Shown: positions 13,925 to 21,087 of the stretch, piece after piece
Numbering within the stretch: the first letter of the stretch is position 1
Layout of the letters: each line of letters opens with the position of its first letter
From: Clostridia bacterium
Lineage (GTDB): Bacteria > Bacillota > Clostridia > Oscillospirales > Acutalibacteraceae
Reading direction: 5' to 3'
Length of the DNA stretch: 23,285 bases
NCBI GenBank assembly: GCA_024689165.1
Contig: JAILDS010000318.1
Location: 1 to 23,285, forward strand
The notes under the pieces: generated by a model
The model's database searches: none
Told to the model about the DNA's origin: nothing
What the model saw: the letters and a program-made list of their open reading frames with translations, nothing else
Program-made: the position numbers and the translations under genes

Positions 13925-16150
13925 TTATAAGCGCAGAAAGTCGGCCAGAGCCGAGAAGCGCTTCGACGTTTTGTTGTTGTCGATCATTTTCTGAAGCTGG
14001 GAGCGGCTGCCGACGATAATGAGCATGTCCCTTGCCCTTGTCACGGCGGTGTACAGAAGGTTCCTGTACATCAGCTGCGGCGCGGCGTCGAAGACCGGAA
14101 GAATGACGAACCTGAACTCGCTGCCCTGGCTTTTGTGCACGGTCACGGCGTAAGCGTGATCGAGCTCGCCCGCCAGGGAAGCCGGATAGTCCGAGATCCG
14201 TCCGTCGAAGTCGATCTTCAGCTCTGTTGCGGACGGGCTCACGCGGCGCAGTATGCCTATGTCGCCGTTGTATACGCCGGCGCCCTCTTCCGGTCGTCCG
14301 TGCCCGCCTTCACGGGCCCGTTTCCACTCGATCTCGTAGTCGTTCTTCGTCTGCATCAGCTTGTCGCCGTCGCGGAAGACCCTTATGCCGCTTTTGTACT
14401 CGTTCTTCGTTTTGTCACGGGGGTTGATAAGCTCCTGAAGGCGGTTGTTGAGATTGACCGTGCCGCAGACGCCCTTTTTCGACGGGCAGAGCACCTGTAC
14501 GTCGGTGACCGGGTCGACCCCGTAGGCGGCGGGAAGACGCCGCGAGACAAGGTCGCATACGGTCTGAGCCGTCTGTTCCGCGTTATCCCGCTCAAGAAAG
14601 AAGAAATCCTTGTCCGTGACGTCAAGAACGGGCTGCTCGCCGCGGATTATCCTGTGGGCGTTCGTGACGATGAGGCTTTTTTTTGCCTGCCTGAAAATCT
14701 CGGTAAGGGCGACGGTCGGGATCTTTTCGCTCGCGATAAGGTCTTTGAGCACGTTGCCCGGACCGACCGGCGGGAGCTGGTCCGAGTCGCCGACCATTAT
14801 AAGCCTGCACCCTTTCGGCAGAGCGTCGAGGAACGCGGAAAACAGGAAGACGTCGACCATCGACAGCTCGTCGAGTATTATAGCGTTGGCCTCAAGCTTG
14901 TTGCCGGCGTTGCGGCGGAACGTGGTCCTGTCGTTCCCGTCGAACTCCGCCTCGAGCAGCCTGTGGATGGTCTTTGCCTCGCGCCCGGTGATCTCCGTCA
15001 GCCTCTTGGCGGCGCGGCCTGTTGGGGCTGCGAGCTGTATGCTGAAGCGCATACCCTCGTAAAGCTCTATTATGCCTTTCACGGTCGTCGTTTTGCCCGT
15101 GCCGGGACCGCCGGTGAGTATCAGCAGCCCCTTCGTGACGGCGGTCTTTATGGCTTCGCGCTGTTTTTTTTCAAAGATCACGCCGGTCTTTTCTTCAATG
15201 CGGTCGATATCCCTTTCGAGCGTCTGAAGCTCAAACGGCGGGTATCTGAGGATCTCGGCCATCCTGTCGGCTATGTTTTTTTCCGCCGCGTAAACGTCCG
15301 GCAGGGTCAGAAACCGCCTTTCGCCGATATCGAAGGCCTCAAGGGCGCGATCGCAGATCATCCGGTCGAAAAGCTCGTATGCAGAGCTTTCGTCAAGGCC
15401 CAGCAGGGCGGATGCCGGAGCTGCGAGCCTGTCGGCGGGTATGCAGGTGTGCCCCCTGGTCCAGAGATTGTGGCGTATGATATATCCGACGCCCGCGAAG
15501 TTGCGCTTGTCCGCCTCGACGGGTTCTTCGAGAGCGGATGCGATCTTTTCCGCGCGGGTAAAATCAAGGCCCGGGACCAAGCCGCAGAGGATGTACGGGT
15601 TCATCCGAACGTTCATTGCGGCACCGCTGCCGAGAACGTTGTAGACCTTCGTGCTTTCTGCGACGGTGAGCCCCAGCTCCTGAAGCTCGGTTATCACCTT
15701 TCTTGACAGTACGGACTGCTTGAATTCTTTCGAGAGCTTCAGGCACTTTTGTTCAGAAAAGCCCTTTATTTCCATCATCCTCTTGGGGTGGTTTTCGAGG
15801 ATATCGAAAGTCTCGTCGCCGAACCGGTTTATGAGCTTGAGAGCGGTCTTCGGCCCGATACCGCTCAGGACGCCGCTGGCGAGGAAAACGAGCATGCCGT
15901 CGGCCGTGCCGGGCAGACTTCGTGTCAGAGAGCTTATCCTGAACTGGTCTCCGTGCTTTTCGGAACGTCCCCACGAGCCCTCGGCTGTTATCAGCTCGCC
16001 GGGCAGTGGCTTCGCCGTCTCACCGACGGCGGTTATAAGCTCGTCGCCGACGCGGACGAGCATCACGGTGAAGGAGTTCTCCTCGTTGCGGAAGACGACG
16101 TCCTCGACAACGCCGCTGATCTCAGTCAGCCCGGATACGTCGTCCGTCAT
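13925..16150 (-). CDS. recD2: RecD2-type ATP-dependent DNA helicase (SF1B)
   Basis: 741 residues, usual length for the stand-alone RecD2 of bacteria lacking the RecBC partner subunits. It is a 5'-3' DNA helicase in repair and fork maintenance. The N-terminal OB-like domain covers residues about 8-80. Helix-hairpin-helix-like repeats follow (VLSGIGPKTALKLINRFG, MMEIKGFSEQKCLKL). The motor starts at Walker A GGPGTGKTTT (347-356), then Walker B ILDELSMVD, GDSDQLPPVGPGNVLKDL, and the C-terminal DHAYAVTVHKSQGSEF and YTAVTRA motifs. All helicase motifs look intact. The ATG overlaps the mreB-like stop by 4 bp, with AGGAG 5 nt upstream. Confidence 0.96.
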   Translation of the reverse strand: MTDDVSGLTEISGVVEDVVFRNEENSFTVMLVRVGDELITAVGETAKPLPGELITAEGSWGRSEKHGDQFRISSLTRSLPGTADGMLVFLASGVLSGIGPKTALKLINRFGDETFDILENHPKRMMEIKGFSEQKCLKLSKEFKQSVLSRKVITELQELGLTVAESTKVYNVLGSGAAMNVRMNPYILCGLVPGLDFTRAEKIASALEEPVEADKRNFAGVGYIIRHNLWTRGHTCIPADRLAAPASALLGLDESSAYELFDRMICDRALEAFDIGERRFLTLPDVYAAEKNIADRMAEILRYPPFELQTLERDIDRIEEKTGVIFEKKQREAIKTAVTKGLLILTGGPGTGKTTTVKGIIELYEGMRFSIQLAAPTGRAAKRLTEITGREAKTIHRLLEAEFDGNDRTTFRRNAGNKLEANAIILDELSMVDVFLFSAFLDALPKGCRLIMVGDSDQLPPVGPGNVLKDLIASEKIPTVALTEIFRQAKKSLIVTNAHRIIRGEQPVLDVTDKDFFFLERDNAEQTAQTVCDLVSRRLPAAYGVDPVTDVQVLCPSKKGVCGTVNLNNRLQELINPRDKTKNEYKSGIRVFRDGDKLMQTKNDYEIEWKRAREGGHGRPEEGAGVYNGDIGILRRVSPSATELKIDFDGRISDYPASLAGELDHAYAVTVHKSQGSEFRFVILPVFDAAPQLMYRNLLYTAVTRARDMLIIVGSRSQLQKMIDNNKTSKRFSALADFLRL

Positions 16151-17220
16151 GCTTCTCCTATCTCCACACAGTCTGCGGCGTTGAAGGTCCCGGTCATCAG
16201 AAGAACGTGCCTTAGCCCTCTTTCGACCGCGTTCGCGGGGTCTTCCGCTATGACCGAATCGGTTTTCAGCTTTTCTTTCAGGTAGCCGCAGAGCCCGTAA
16301 AGTCCCGACAGGCCGCCGGTGAGTATGATCCCTTCCCGGCTCGAATTGTACAGCAGCTCCGGGTCGGTGTTTTCAAGCATGGAAGCGGCTGCGGCGGCGA
16401 TCTCGTCCGTGATGGAACGGCAGACCCAGTACGCCTCGGACGAATTGATCTCGAAGCGGACGGGCAGCCCGGTCGAGCTCTGCCTGCCTGCGCAGCTTAT
16501 CGCGAGCTCTTCTCTGCGCATGACCGCGCAGCCGACTGTGTGAAGTATATAGCGCGCTGTATTCAGACCGACCGAAACGTCCTTTTCAAGCTCGAGATAA
16601 CGGCGTATCTCGTCGGCGTAATCGTCGGCGCCCTTTCTGACGGTGATGCAGTTTTTGATCTCGTTTTCGGCGATGACGGCGGCGTCGGTCTTGCCGGCGC
16701 CGAGGTCGATGATGAATTTCGCGCCGGTCCCGTACGCGGACTGGCCCGCCCCGTAAAGGCTGAGCAGCGGCGACGGATAGAGCCTGACCCTTGAAGCGCC
16801 CGCGTCGAGACAGGCCTCCGCGAAGGCGCGTTTTTCTATCGTATTGAGCCCGGGGCTGACGGCGATCGCGATAAGAGGTTTGTACAGGTCGCCTCTGCAG
16901 ATGCGGGAGACGATGCTGTTGAGAATGGTCCCGACGGTCTTCACGTCGTCGATGCTGCCGTTTTTCATAGGTCGGCGGACGTCGTAAGCCGCCGTCTCGC
17001 GCCCGCTCAGAGCTTCCGCCTTCTTGCCGAAGGCGACAAGACGGCCGTCGCAGCTGTCGAAAGCTGCGACAAACGGTTCGTCGAGATACGTTTTTGCTCT
17101 GTTGAAGGAATACTTTCCGGCGTTGGTCTTCGTCGGCAGCAGGGAAAAGCCCGAGGTAACGACTCTGAGCGTCGAAGTCCCCATATCGATTCCTATTTTC
17201 GCTCCGGGAATAACGATCAC
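16147..17220 (-). CDS. MreB-like actin-family ATPase (divergent paralogue)
   Basis: About 357 residues from a GTG at 17220. The actin/Hsp70 nucleotide fold is clear: phosphate-1 IGIDMGTST, VSPGLNTIEKRAFAEACLDAGA (MreB V-P-S-x-x-T-E-V-E-K-R-A), phosphate-2 IDLGAGKTDAAVI, the GADDYADEIRRYL segment, TGLPVRFEINSSE and adenosine motif GIILTGGLSGLYGL. Order and length match MreB/Mbl, but identity looks low and the phosphate-2 loop is DLGAGKTD in place of DIGGGTTE. No obvious N-terminal membrane helix is seen. A frame to 17340 exists but overlaps SRP RNA on the other strand and lies before the promoter, so it is rejected. It leads an operon with recD2 and a pyruvyl transferase, which suggests a cell-envelope or cytoskeletal role, but this is inference. 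Confidence 0.85.
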   Translation of the reverse strand: MIVIPGAKIGIDMGTSTLRVVTSGFSLLPTKTNAGKYSFNRAKTYLDEPFVAAFDSCDGRLVAFGKKAEALSGRETAAYDVRRPMKNGSIDDVKTVGTILNSIVSRICRGDLYKPLIAIAVSPGLNTIEKRAFAEACLDAGASRVRLYPSPLLSLYGAGQSAYGTGAKFIIDLGAGKTDAAVIAENEIKNCITVRKGADDYADEIRRYLELEKDVSVGLNTARYILHTVGCAVMRREELAISCAGRQSSTGLPVRFEINSSEAYWVCRSITDEIAAAAASMLENTDPELLYNSSREGIILTGGLSGLYGLCGYLKEKLKTDSVIAEDPANAVERGLRHVLLMTGTFNAADCVEIGEA

Positions 17221-17230
17221 CTCTGCTTTT

Positions 17231-17259
17231 ATATTAACCCGCCTGCCGGGAAAAAACAA
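17231..17259 (-). promoter_or_regulatory. Sigma-A promoter of the mreB-like/recD2 operon, with near-leaderless start
   Basis: On the minus strand, -35 TTGTTT (17254-17259) and -10 TAATAT (17231-17236) have a 17-bp spacer. The predicted transcript start is about 17224, only 4 nt before the GTG at 17220. The sequence AGAGGTGATC (complement of 17215-17224) is itself a near-perfect anti-16S Shine-Dalgarno, which would suit an in-frame ATT codon at 17211. Confidence 0.72.
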
Positions 17260-17277
17260 TCCATATTTGAGCGGAAT

Positions 17278-17303
17278 GCAAAAAATGTCTTGCATTTTTT
17301 TGC
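17278..17303. repeat. A/T-rich palindrome between divergent promoters
   Basis: The arms GCAAAAAATG (17278-17287) and CATTTTTTTGC (17293-17303) pair around a 5-nt loop, with one unpaired T. It lies between the -35 boxes of the mreB-like promoter (minus) and the SRP RNA promoter (plus) and overlaps the latter. It could be a regulator site or an upstream bent element; it is not placed to terminate either transcript. Confidence 0.5.
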
Positions 17304-17318
17304 CGGACGTGTTAAATT
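17290..17318 (+). promoter_or_regulatory. Sigma-A promoter of SRP RNA
   Basis: -35 TTGCAT (17290-17295) and -10 TAAATT (17313-17318) have a 17-bp spacer. The start predicted 7 bp downstream, 17325, is exactly where the long terminal helix of the SRP RNA begins. Confidence 0.8.
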
Positions 17319-17324
17319 GACTGA

Positions 17325-17462
17325 GTCCTATTTCTGTCATGCGGCGAGTGGGTCCTGTACGGCGGAGAGCCGTGAACCATGTCAGGCGGGGAACCGAGCA
17401 GCATTAAGCGGATCGCTCCGGGTGATACAGACAGCCTGCTCGCCGTGTGACAGAGGTAGGAC
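17325..17462 (+). ncRNA. ffs: Signal recognition particle RNA (4.5S-like, small type)
   Basis: 138 nt. It scaffolds Ffh in co-translational membrane targeting. The conserved domain IV apex is at 17378-17404: GTCAGGCGG, GGAA tetraloop, CCGAGCAGC, with the asymmetric loop nucleotides expected for Ffh binding. The 5' end (17325-17348) pairs with the 3' end (17439-17462) over 24 positions, with only G-U wobbles and a small mismatch, which fixes both ends; six T residues follow (17463-17468). There is no room for a Bacillus-type Alu domain. It is encoded 57 bp before dnaX, a neighbourhood common in Bacillota. Confidence 0.93.
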
Positions 17463-17468
17463 TTTTTT
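17439..17468 (+). terminator. SRP RNA terminator (closing helix strand plus T6)
   Basis: The 3' strand of the SRP RNA closing helix ends at 17462 and runs directly into TTTTTT (17463-17468). Transcripts that read through would enter dnaX, for which no separate good promoter was found in 17469-17519. Confidence 0.65.
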
Positions 17469-17519
17469 CGCGGCATGACGACCGCTGCGGATGACGTTTT
17501 TTCCCGCGGGGATCAATGA

Positions 17520-19148
17520 ATGGCTGATAACGATTATAAGGTACTGTACAGAAAATACCGGCCGACGACGTTTGGCGACGTTGTCGGTCAGAAGGGCGTC
17601 GTCAGAGTTCTGACGAACCAGCTCGTTTCCTCCAGAACGTCGCACGCCTATATTTTTTCGGGCTCGCGCGGCACGGGCAAGACCTCCTGCGCGAGGATAC
17701 TCGCAAAGGCCGTCAACTGCGCCTCGCCCCTGCCGGACGGCAGCCCCTGCTGCAGCTGTGAAAGCTGCCTTTCGATAGATTCCGGCGCCGCGATCGACGT
17801 GCTTGAGATGAACGCTTCCTCGCAGAGGGGCATAGACGACGTCCGCGCCCTTGAGGAAGCCGCAAATACGCCGCCCGCTTCTTTGAAAAAGAGAGTCTTC
17901 ATCATAGACGAGTTCCATATGCTCACCCGCGAGGCCTTCAACGCCCTGCTCAAGACGCTTGAGGAGCCGCCGGATTTCGTACTGTTCATCCTCTGCACCA
18001 CCGATATCCAGATGGTGCCGGACACGATCCTTTCGCGCTGCCAGCGGTTCACGTTCACAAGGATAGAGCCGGACGTGCTTGCCTCCAGGCTCATGTATAT
18101 CGCCGGACAGGAAAACGTGGAGCTGACCCCACAGGCTGCCGCGCTTATTTCATCAATAGCCGACGGCGGCATGCGCGATGCGGTCTCTCTGCTCGACCTG
18201 TGCTCCGCCGCCGGGGGAGTCGTCGACGATAAGGTCGTCGCGGAGTGCGCGGGCATTGCCGACCGCTCGAGCGTTTACAGGATCATCTCCTGCGCGAACG
18301 GCGGCGACGTCGCCGGAGTCCTTGAGACCTTCGCCGCGCTGCACGACGCCTCGAGCGACGACGCTTCCGTATGCTCCGAGCTCATCGACGAGTATCACAA
18401 TCTTGCCGTTCTCAAGACCGTCAAAGAGCCTTCAAGATTCATCGCAGCCACGAAAGAGCAGCTCGATCACATGCTTGAGATCGCTTCCGGCTGCTCGCTT
18501 GAGTCTATTCTCCGCGCGGTTGAGATACTCTCCGACGCGAAGACCCAGATGTACCGCTCCGACGTCAGGCGCGCCGTGATGGAAACGGCTCTGATCAGGC
18601 TGTGCGTCCCGCAGGCGAGCGAAGATACAGCCTCGCTCGAGCTGAGGGTCTCGGAGCTTGAAAAAAGGGCCGCGAACGGCGGCTTCGGACCCGCCGAAGG
18701 CGCTTCCGGGGCCGTACGTAACGCCGTCCCGGAACGGACGGCAGGGGAGTATGCGGCCGAACCGGCCCTCCCGGATGCAGCCTCCGTTCCCGAACCTGCG
18801 GAAACGACCGCGGCAGAAGAGGGCGCGGGGCAGACGGGCTTCTCGCTTCCGTTCGACGACGAGGAAGACGCGCCCGCTCCGGATCAGCCCGCACCCGCTT
18901 CGGAAGACCGCGCCCTTACGCAGAAAGAGACGCTCAATATCATAATGACCGCCGAAAACGCCTACGCTCCGCTGACCGGATTTCTCAACGGCACGGTGTG
19001 GAGGATCACGGGCGGCGGAGTAAGGGTCACGGGCTGCCAGAAGCCCGTCGTGACCGCGTGGGAGCGCAACAAAACAGCCCAGTCTGCCATTTCGGACGCC
19101 GTCAAGGCCGTTCTCGGCAGGGAATATAACGTAAAACTAAGCGTTTGA
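17520..19148 (+). CDS. dnaX: DNA polymerase III subunit gamma/tau
   Basis: 542 residues. DnaX is the clamp-loader ATPase that loads the sliding clamp and bridges the replisome. The N-terminus YKVLYRKYRPTTFGDVVGQ is the family opening; Walker A GSRGTGKTS is at 48-56, the zinc cysteines at about 67, 77, 80 and 83, the DEFHMLT Walker B and ALLKTLEEPP with the SRCQRFTF sensor follow. The AAA+ and collar domains run to about residue 370. Residues about 385-470 are a low-complexity Ala/Pro/Glu linker, then a short tau-like tail. The start has only a modest Shine-Dalgarno (GGGG, 8 nt upstream). It leads dnaX-ybaB-recR. Confidence 0.97.
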   Translation: MADNDYKVLYRKYRPTTFGDVVGQKGVVRVLTNQLVSSRTSHAYIFSGSRGTGKTSCARILAKAVNCASPLPDGSPCCSCESCLSIDSGAAIDVLEMNASSQRGIDDVRALEEAANTPPASLKKRVFIIDEFHMLTREAFNALLKTLEEPPDFVLFILCTTDIQMVPDTILSRCQRFTFTRIEPDVLASRLMYIAGQENVELTPQAAALISSIADGGMRDAVSLLDLCSAAGGVVDDKVVAECAGIADRSSVYRIISCANGGDVAGVLETFAALHDASSDDASVCSELIDEYHNLAVLKTVKEPSRFIAATKEQLDHMLEIASGCSLESILRAVEILSDAKTQMYRSDVRRAVMETALIRLCVPQASEDTASLELRVSELEKRAANGGFGPAEGASGAVRNAVPERTAGEYAAEPALPDAASVPEPAETTAAEEGAGQTGFSLPFDDEEDAPAPDQPAPASEDRALTQKETLNIIMTAENAYAPLTGFLNGTVWRITGGGVRVTGCQKPVVTAWERNKTAQSAISDAVKAVLGREYNVKLSV

Positions 19149-19160
19149 CAGGAGGAAGAA

Positions 19161-19508
19161 ATGAAAGCAAGGATACAGCCCGGTCAGCAGAATTCACGGG
19201 CCCAGATGATGGAAAAGATCCAGAAGATGCAGTCCGACATGGAAGCGGCCCGCGCCGACGTCGAGGCGAGGGAGTTCACCGCGTCCTCCGGAGGCGGCGC
19301 GGTCGAGGTCTGCGTTACCGGAAGCCATGAGGTGAAATCGATAAACGTCAAGCCCGAGGTGATGGATCCCGAAGAGCCCGAGATGCTTGAGGATATGCTC
19401 ATCGCCGCCCTCAATGAGGCGATCCGCAAGGCGAACGATACGATGGACGCCGAGCTCGAGAAGATCTCCGGCGGCATGGAGATGCCGTCCATACCCGGAC
19501 TTATGTAA
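19161..19508 (+). CDS. ybaB: YbaB/EbfC nucleoid-associated protein
   Basis: 115 residues. It is a small dimeric DNA-binding protein that coats the nucleoid and is nearly always found between dnaX and recR. The pattern is standard: an N-terminal helix with MMEKIQKMQSDMEAARADVEAREFTASSGGGAVEV, then the strands ending SINVKPEVMDPEE, then a C-terminal helix (LEDMLIAALNEAIRKANDTMDAELEKISGG). A strong AGGAGGAAGAA Shine-Dalgarno precedes the ATG. recR starts 1 base after the stop. Confidence 0.97.
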   Translation: MKARIQPGQQNSRAQMMEKIQKMQSDMEAARADVEAREFTASSGGGAVEVCVTGSHEVKSINVKPEVMDPEEPEMLEDMLIAALNEAIRKANDTMDAELEKISGGMEMPSIPGLM

Positions 19509-19509
19509 G

Positions 19510-20109
19510 ATGGAGTCGAATCCGCAGCCGGTCAACAGGCTCATTGAGCAGTTCCGCAAGCTTCCCGGCGTTGGACGCAAGGGGGCTCAGCGTATGGCGT
19601 TCTACCTGCTTTCTCTGCCGCAGGAGGAGGGGCTCGCTTTTGCCGAAGCCGTAGCCGACGCCTGCTCCGGCGTGAAACGCTGCTCCGTATGCTGCAACCT
19701 CTCGACAGACGATATATGCCCGATATGCTCCTCGCCGAAGCGCGACAGAAAGCTCGTCTGCGCCGTCGAAACTCCCGAGGACCTTATGGCGATCGAGCGC
19801 GGGGGAGGCTTCAGGGGCACTTACCATATCCTCGGCGGCGCGCTGTCGCCGATAGACGACGTAGGCCCCGACGACCTTAATATCGCCCAGCTTCTCAGAA
19901 GGGTGTCCGAGGACGGCGTCGAGGAGGTCATACTCGCGACCAACTCGAACGTGGAGGGCGAGGCGACCGCGCTTTATATTTCCAAACTGCTCAAGCCCCT
20001 CGGCGTCCGCGCCACGAGGCTTGCCAGCGGTCTGCCCGTCGGCTCGAACCTGCAGTACGCCGACTCGGTGACGCTCCAGAAGGCTATCGACGGCAGGCAG
20101 GAGCTGTAA
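19510..20109 (+). CDS. recR: Recombination mediator RecR
   Basis: 199 residues, the normal RecR length, from the ATG at 19510. With RecO/RecF it loads RecA onto gapped single-stranded DNA. FRKLPGVGRKGAQRMAFYLL is the helix-hairpin-helix, CSVCCNLSTDDICPIC is the four-cysteine zinc finger (residues about 57-72), and the Toprim domain follows (VCAVETPEDLMAIERGGGFRGTYHILGG). The C-terminus carries the LASGLPVGSNLQYADSVTLQKAI signature. A frame extends upstream to 19387 through ybaB, but that is only open sequence. It is the last gene of the operon. Confidence 0.97.
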   Translation: MESNPQPVNRLIEQFRKLPGVGRKGAQRMAFYLLSLPQEEGLAFAEAVADACSGVKRCSVCCNLSTDDICPICSSPKRDRKLVCAVETPEDLMAIERGGGFRGTYHILGGALSPIDDVGPDDLNIAQLLRRVSEDGVEEVILATNSNVEGEATALYISKLLKPLGVRATRLASGLPVGSNLQYADSVTLQKAIDGRQEL

Positions 20110-20115
20110 AAAGGG

Positions 20116-20296
20116 GCTGTAAAAAAATCCAATCAGAATACCGCCGCTGCGGCATTCCTGCTCAATATTGAAAAAACCGACAATAATAGCCACAAAAAAA
20201 CGGGGAATATGGCGAAACGCTGCCATATTCCCGCTTTTTTTGAAACGGCAGGGGGCTGCCGTGCTAAAGCTCGATTAACACGAGTTTTTTTACAGC
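20116..20296. repeat. 12-bp inverted repeat bounding a hairpin-rich intergenic stretch
   Basis: GCTGTAAAAAAA (20116-20127) and TTTTTTTACAGC (20285-20296) are perfect inverted repeats. Between them are a hairpin at 20136-20157 (GAATACCGC / GCGGCATTC), the recR terminator at 20203-20232, a 7-bp hairpin ACGGCAG-GGGG-CTGCCGT (20245-20262) and a CTCG/CGAG stem before the last T run. The right arm overlaps the stop of the isomerase gene. The whole could be a repeated intergenic element or simply stacked terminators for two converging operons. Confidence 0.45.
20203..20241 (+). terminator. Terminator of dnaX-ybaB-recR
   Basis: GGGAATATGGC-type arms 20203-20213 and 20222-20232 form an 11-bp stem with an 8-nt loop, followed after three bases by seven T (20235-20241). 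Seven A lie before the stem (20194-20200), so it can also stop transcripts coming from glpK-isomerase on the minus strand. Confidence 0.85.
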
Positions 20297-21087
20297 ACCA
20301 GTCTTTCGAGAAGCTCTTTCGCGTCGATCAGCTCCCGCTCGTTTTTCCATGACCAGTCGTACAGCTCGATTATGTAGTCGCCTGCGTAATCGAGTTTTTT
20401 CATGTCCGCGAAAAAACCGGCAAAGTCGAAAACTCCTTCGCCCGGGGGGATGCAGTCGTTCTTTTTCGGCGTCCTGTGCGCGGGGTGGTCGCTGACGTGT
20501 ATGTGGCAGACCTGAGGAGCGAGCAGCGGAAAGAAGTCCTTTTCGGTATAACCTGCTCGCCGCGCCTGCTTCAGGTCATAGACTATCCTGAAGCGGGGCC
20601 CGATCTTTTCGCTCATCATTCTGAGGTATTTCGGGTCTTCGCCCCTGTATTCCACGACGTTTTCGTGCGCGACGGTGACGCCGTATCTTTCGCCCTCGCG
20701 CATCAGCGCCTCGAAGCGCTCGCAGTAGGTATCGTCGTCTACGGTGCCGGGTATCTTCGCCCCGTGGATGACGAAGTATCTCGCGCCGAGATCCCCGACC
20801 ACCCGGAGAAAATCCGAGTATTTCGGCAGGAAGTCCCGGAATCTGCGCTCATAATTCGAAAACAGCGTCGCGGACTCTGTAAAAGACAGGAACGGGTGTA
20901 CCGAAACTATGTCTATACCGTAGTCGTCCCTGATTTTTTTTATCTGAGAGACGAAGCCGTCCTCAAGCTCGCAGGGGGTATTAAAGAACAGCTCGGCGGT
21001 CTTTACGCCGAGCTTCGCGATCGAGAGAAAGGATTCCTCCGTCGTCTTCGGGTAGAAGCAGGCGGAGGACATTCCGATCCTGTTCAT
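20290..21087 (-). CDS. Sugar phosphate isomerase/epimerase family TIM-barrel protein
   Basis: 265 residues, no signal peptide. It belongs to the xylose-isomerase-like/AP endonuclease 2 TIM-barrel superfamily: metal-site type segments include GARYFVIHGAKIP, GVTVAHENVVEY (Glu), FRIVYDLKQARRAG (Asp) and VCHIHVSDHPAHR (His), and YIIELYDWSW (Glu) near the end. Members isomerise or epimerise sugars, inositols and hydroxypyruvate; the substrate is not readable here. The ATG overlaps the glpK stop by 4 bp, so it is translated coupled to glycerol kinase, which hints at polyol or glycerol-linked carbon use. The final stop is at 20290-20292. Confidence 0.85.
   Translation of the reverse strand: MNRIGMSSACFYPKTTEESFLSIAKLGVKTAELFFNTPCELEDGFVSQIKKIRDDYGIDIVSVHPFLSFTESATLFSNYERRFRDFLPKYSDFLRVVGDLGARYFVIHGAKIPGTVDDDTYCERFEALMREGERYGVTVAHENVVEYRGEDPKYLRMMSEKIGPRFRIVYDLKQARRAGYTEKDFFPLLAPQVCHIHVSDHPAHRTPKKNDCIPPGEGVFDFAGFFADMKKLDYAGDYIIELYDWSWKNERELIDAKELLERLVL

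Noticed and set aside
14135..15706. 523-codon frame antisense to recD2, and a 486-codon frame antisense to glpK (21096-22556)
   Set aside because: Long antisense frames are expected in GC-rich coding DNA; no domains, no ribosome sites.
17221..17340. MreB-like start at 17340
   Set aside because: It overlaps the SRP RNA 5' end on the other strand, lies before the operon promoter and adds sequence unlike MreB.
18658..18672. A6G3 run in dnaX as a programmed slippage site producing gamma
   Set aside because: The codon phase (GAA AAA AGG) does not fit a -1 slippery heptamer, and six A is short for transcriptional slippage; no stimulatory stem was evident.
19387..19509. Upstream extension of recR through ybaB
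   Set aside because: The extension is the wrong frame of ybaB; RecR of normal length starts at 19510.
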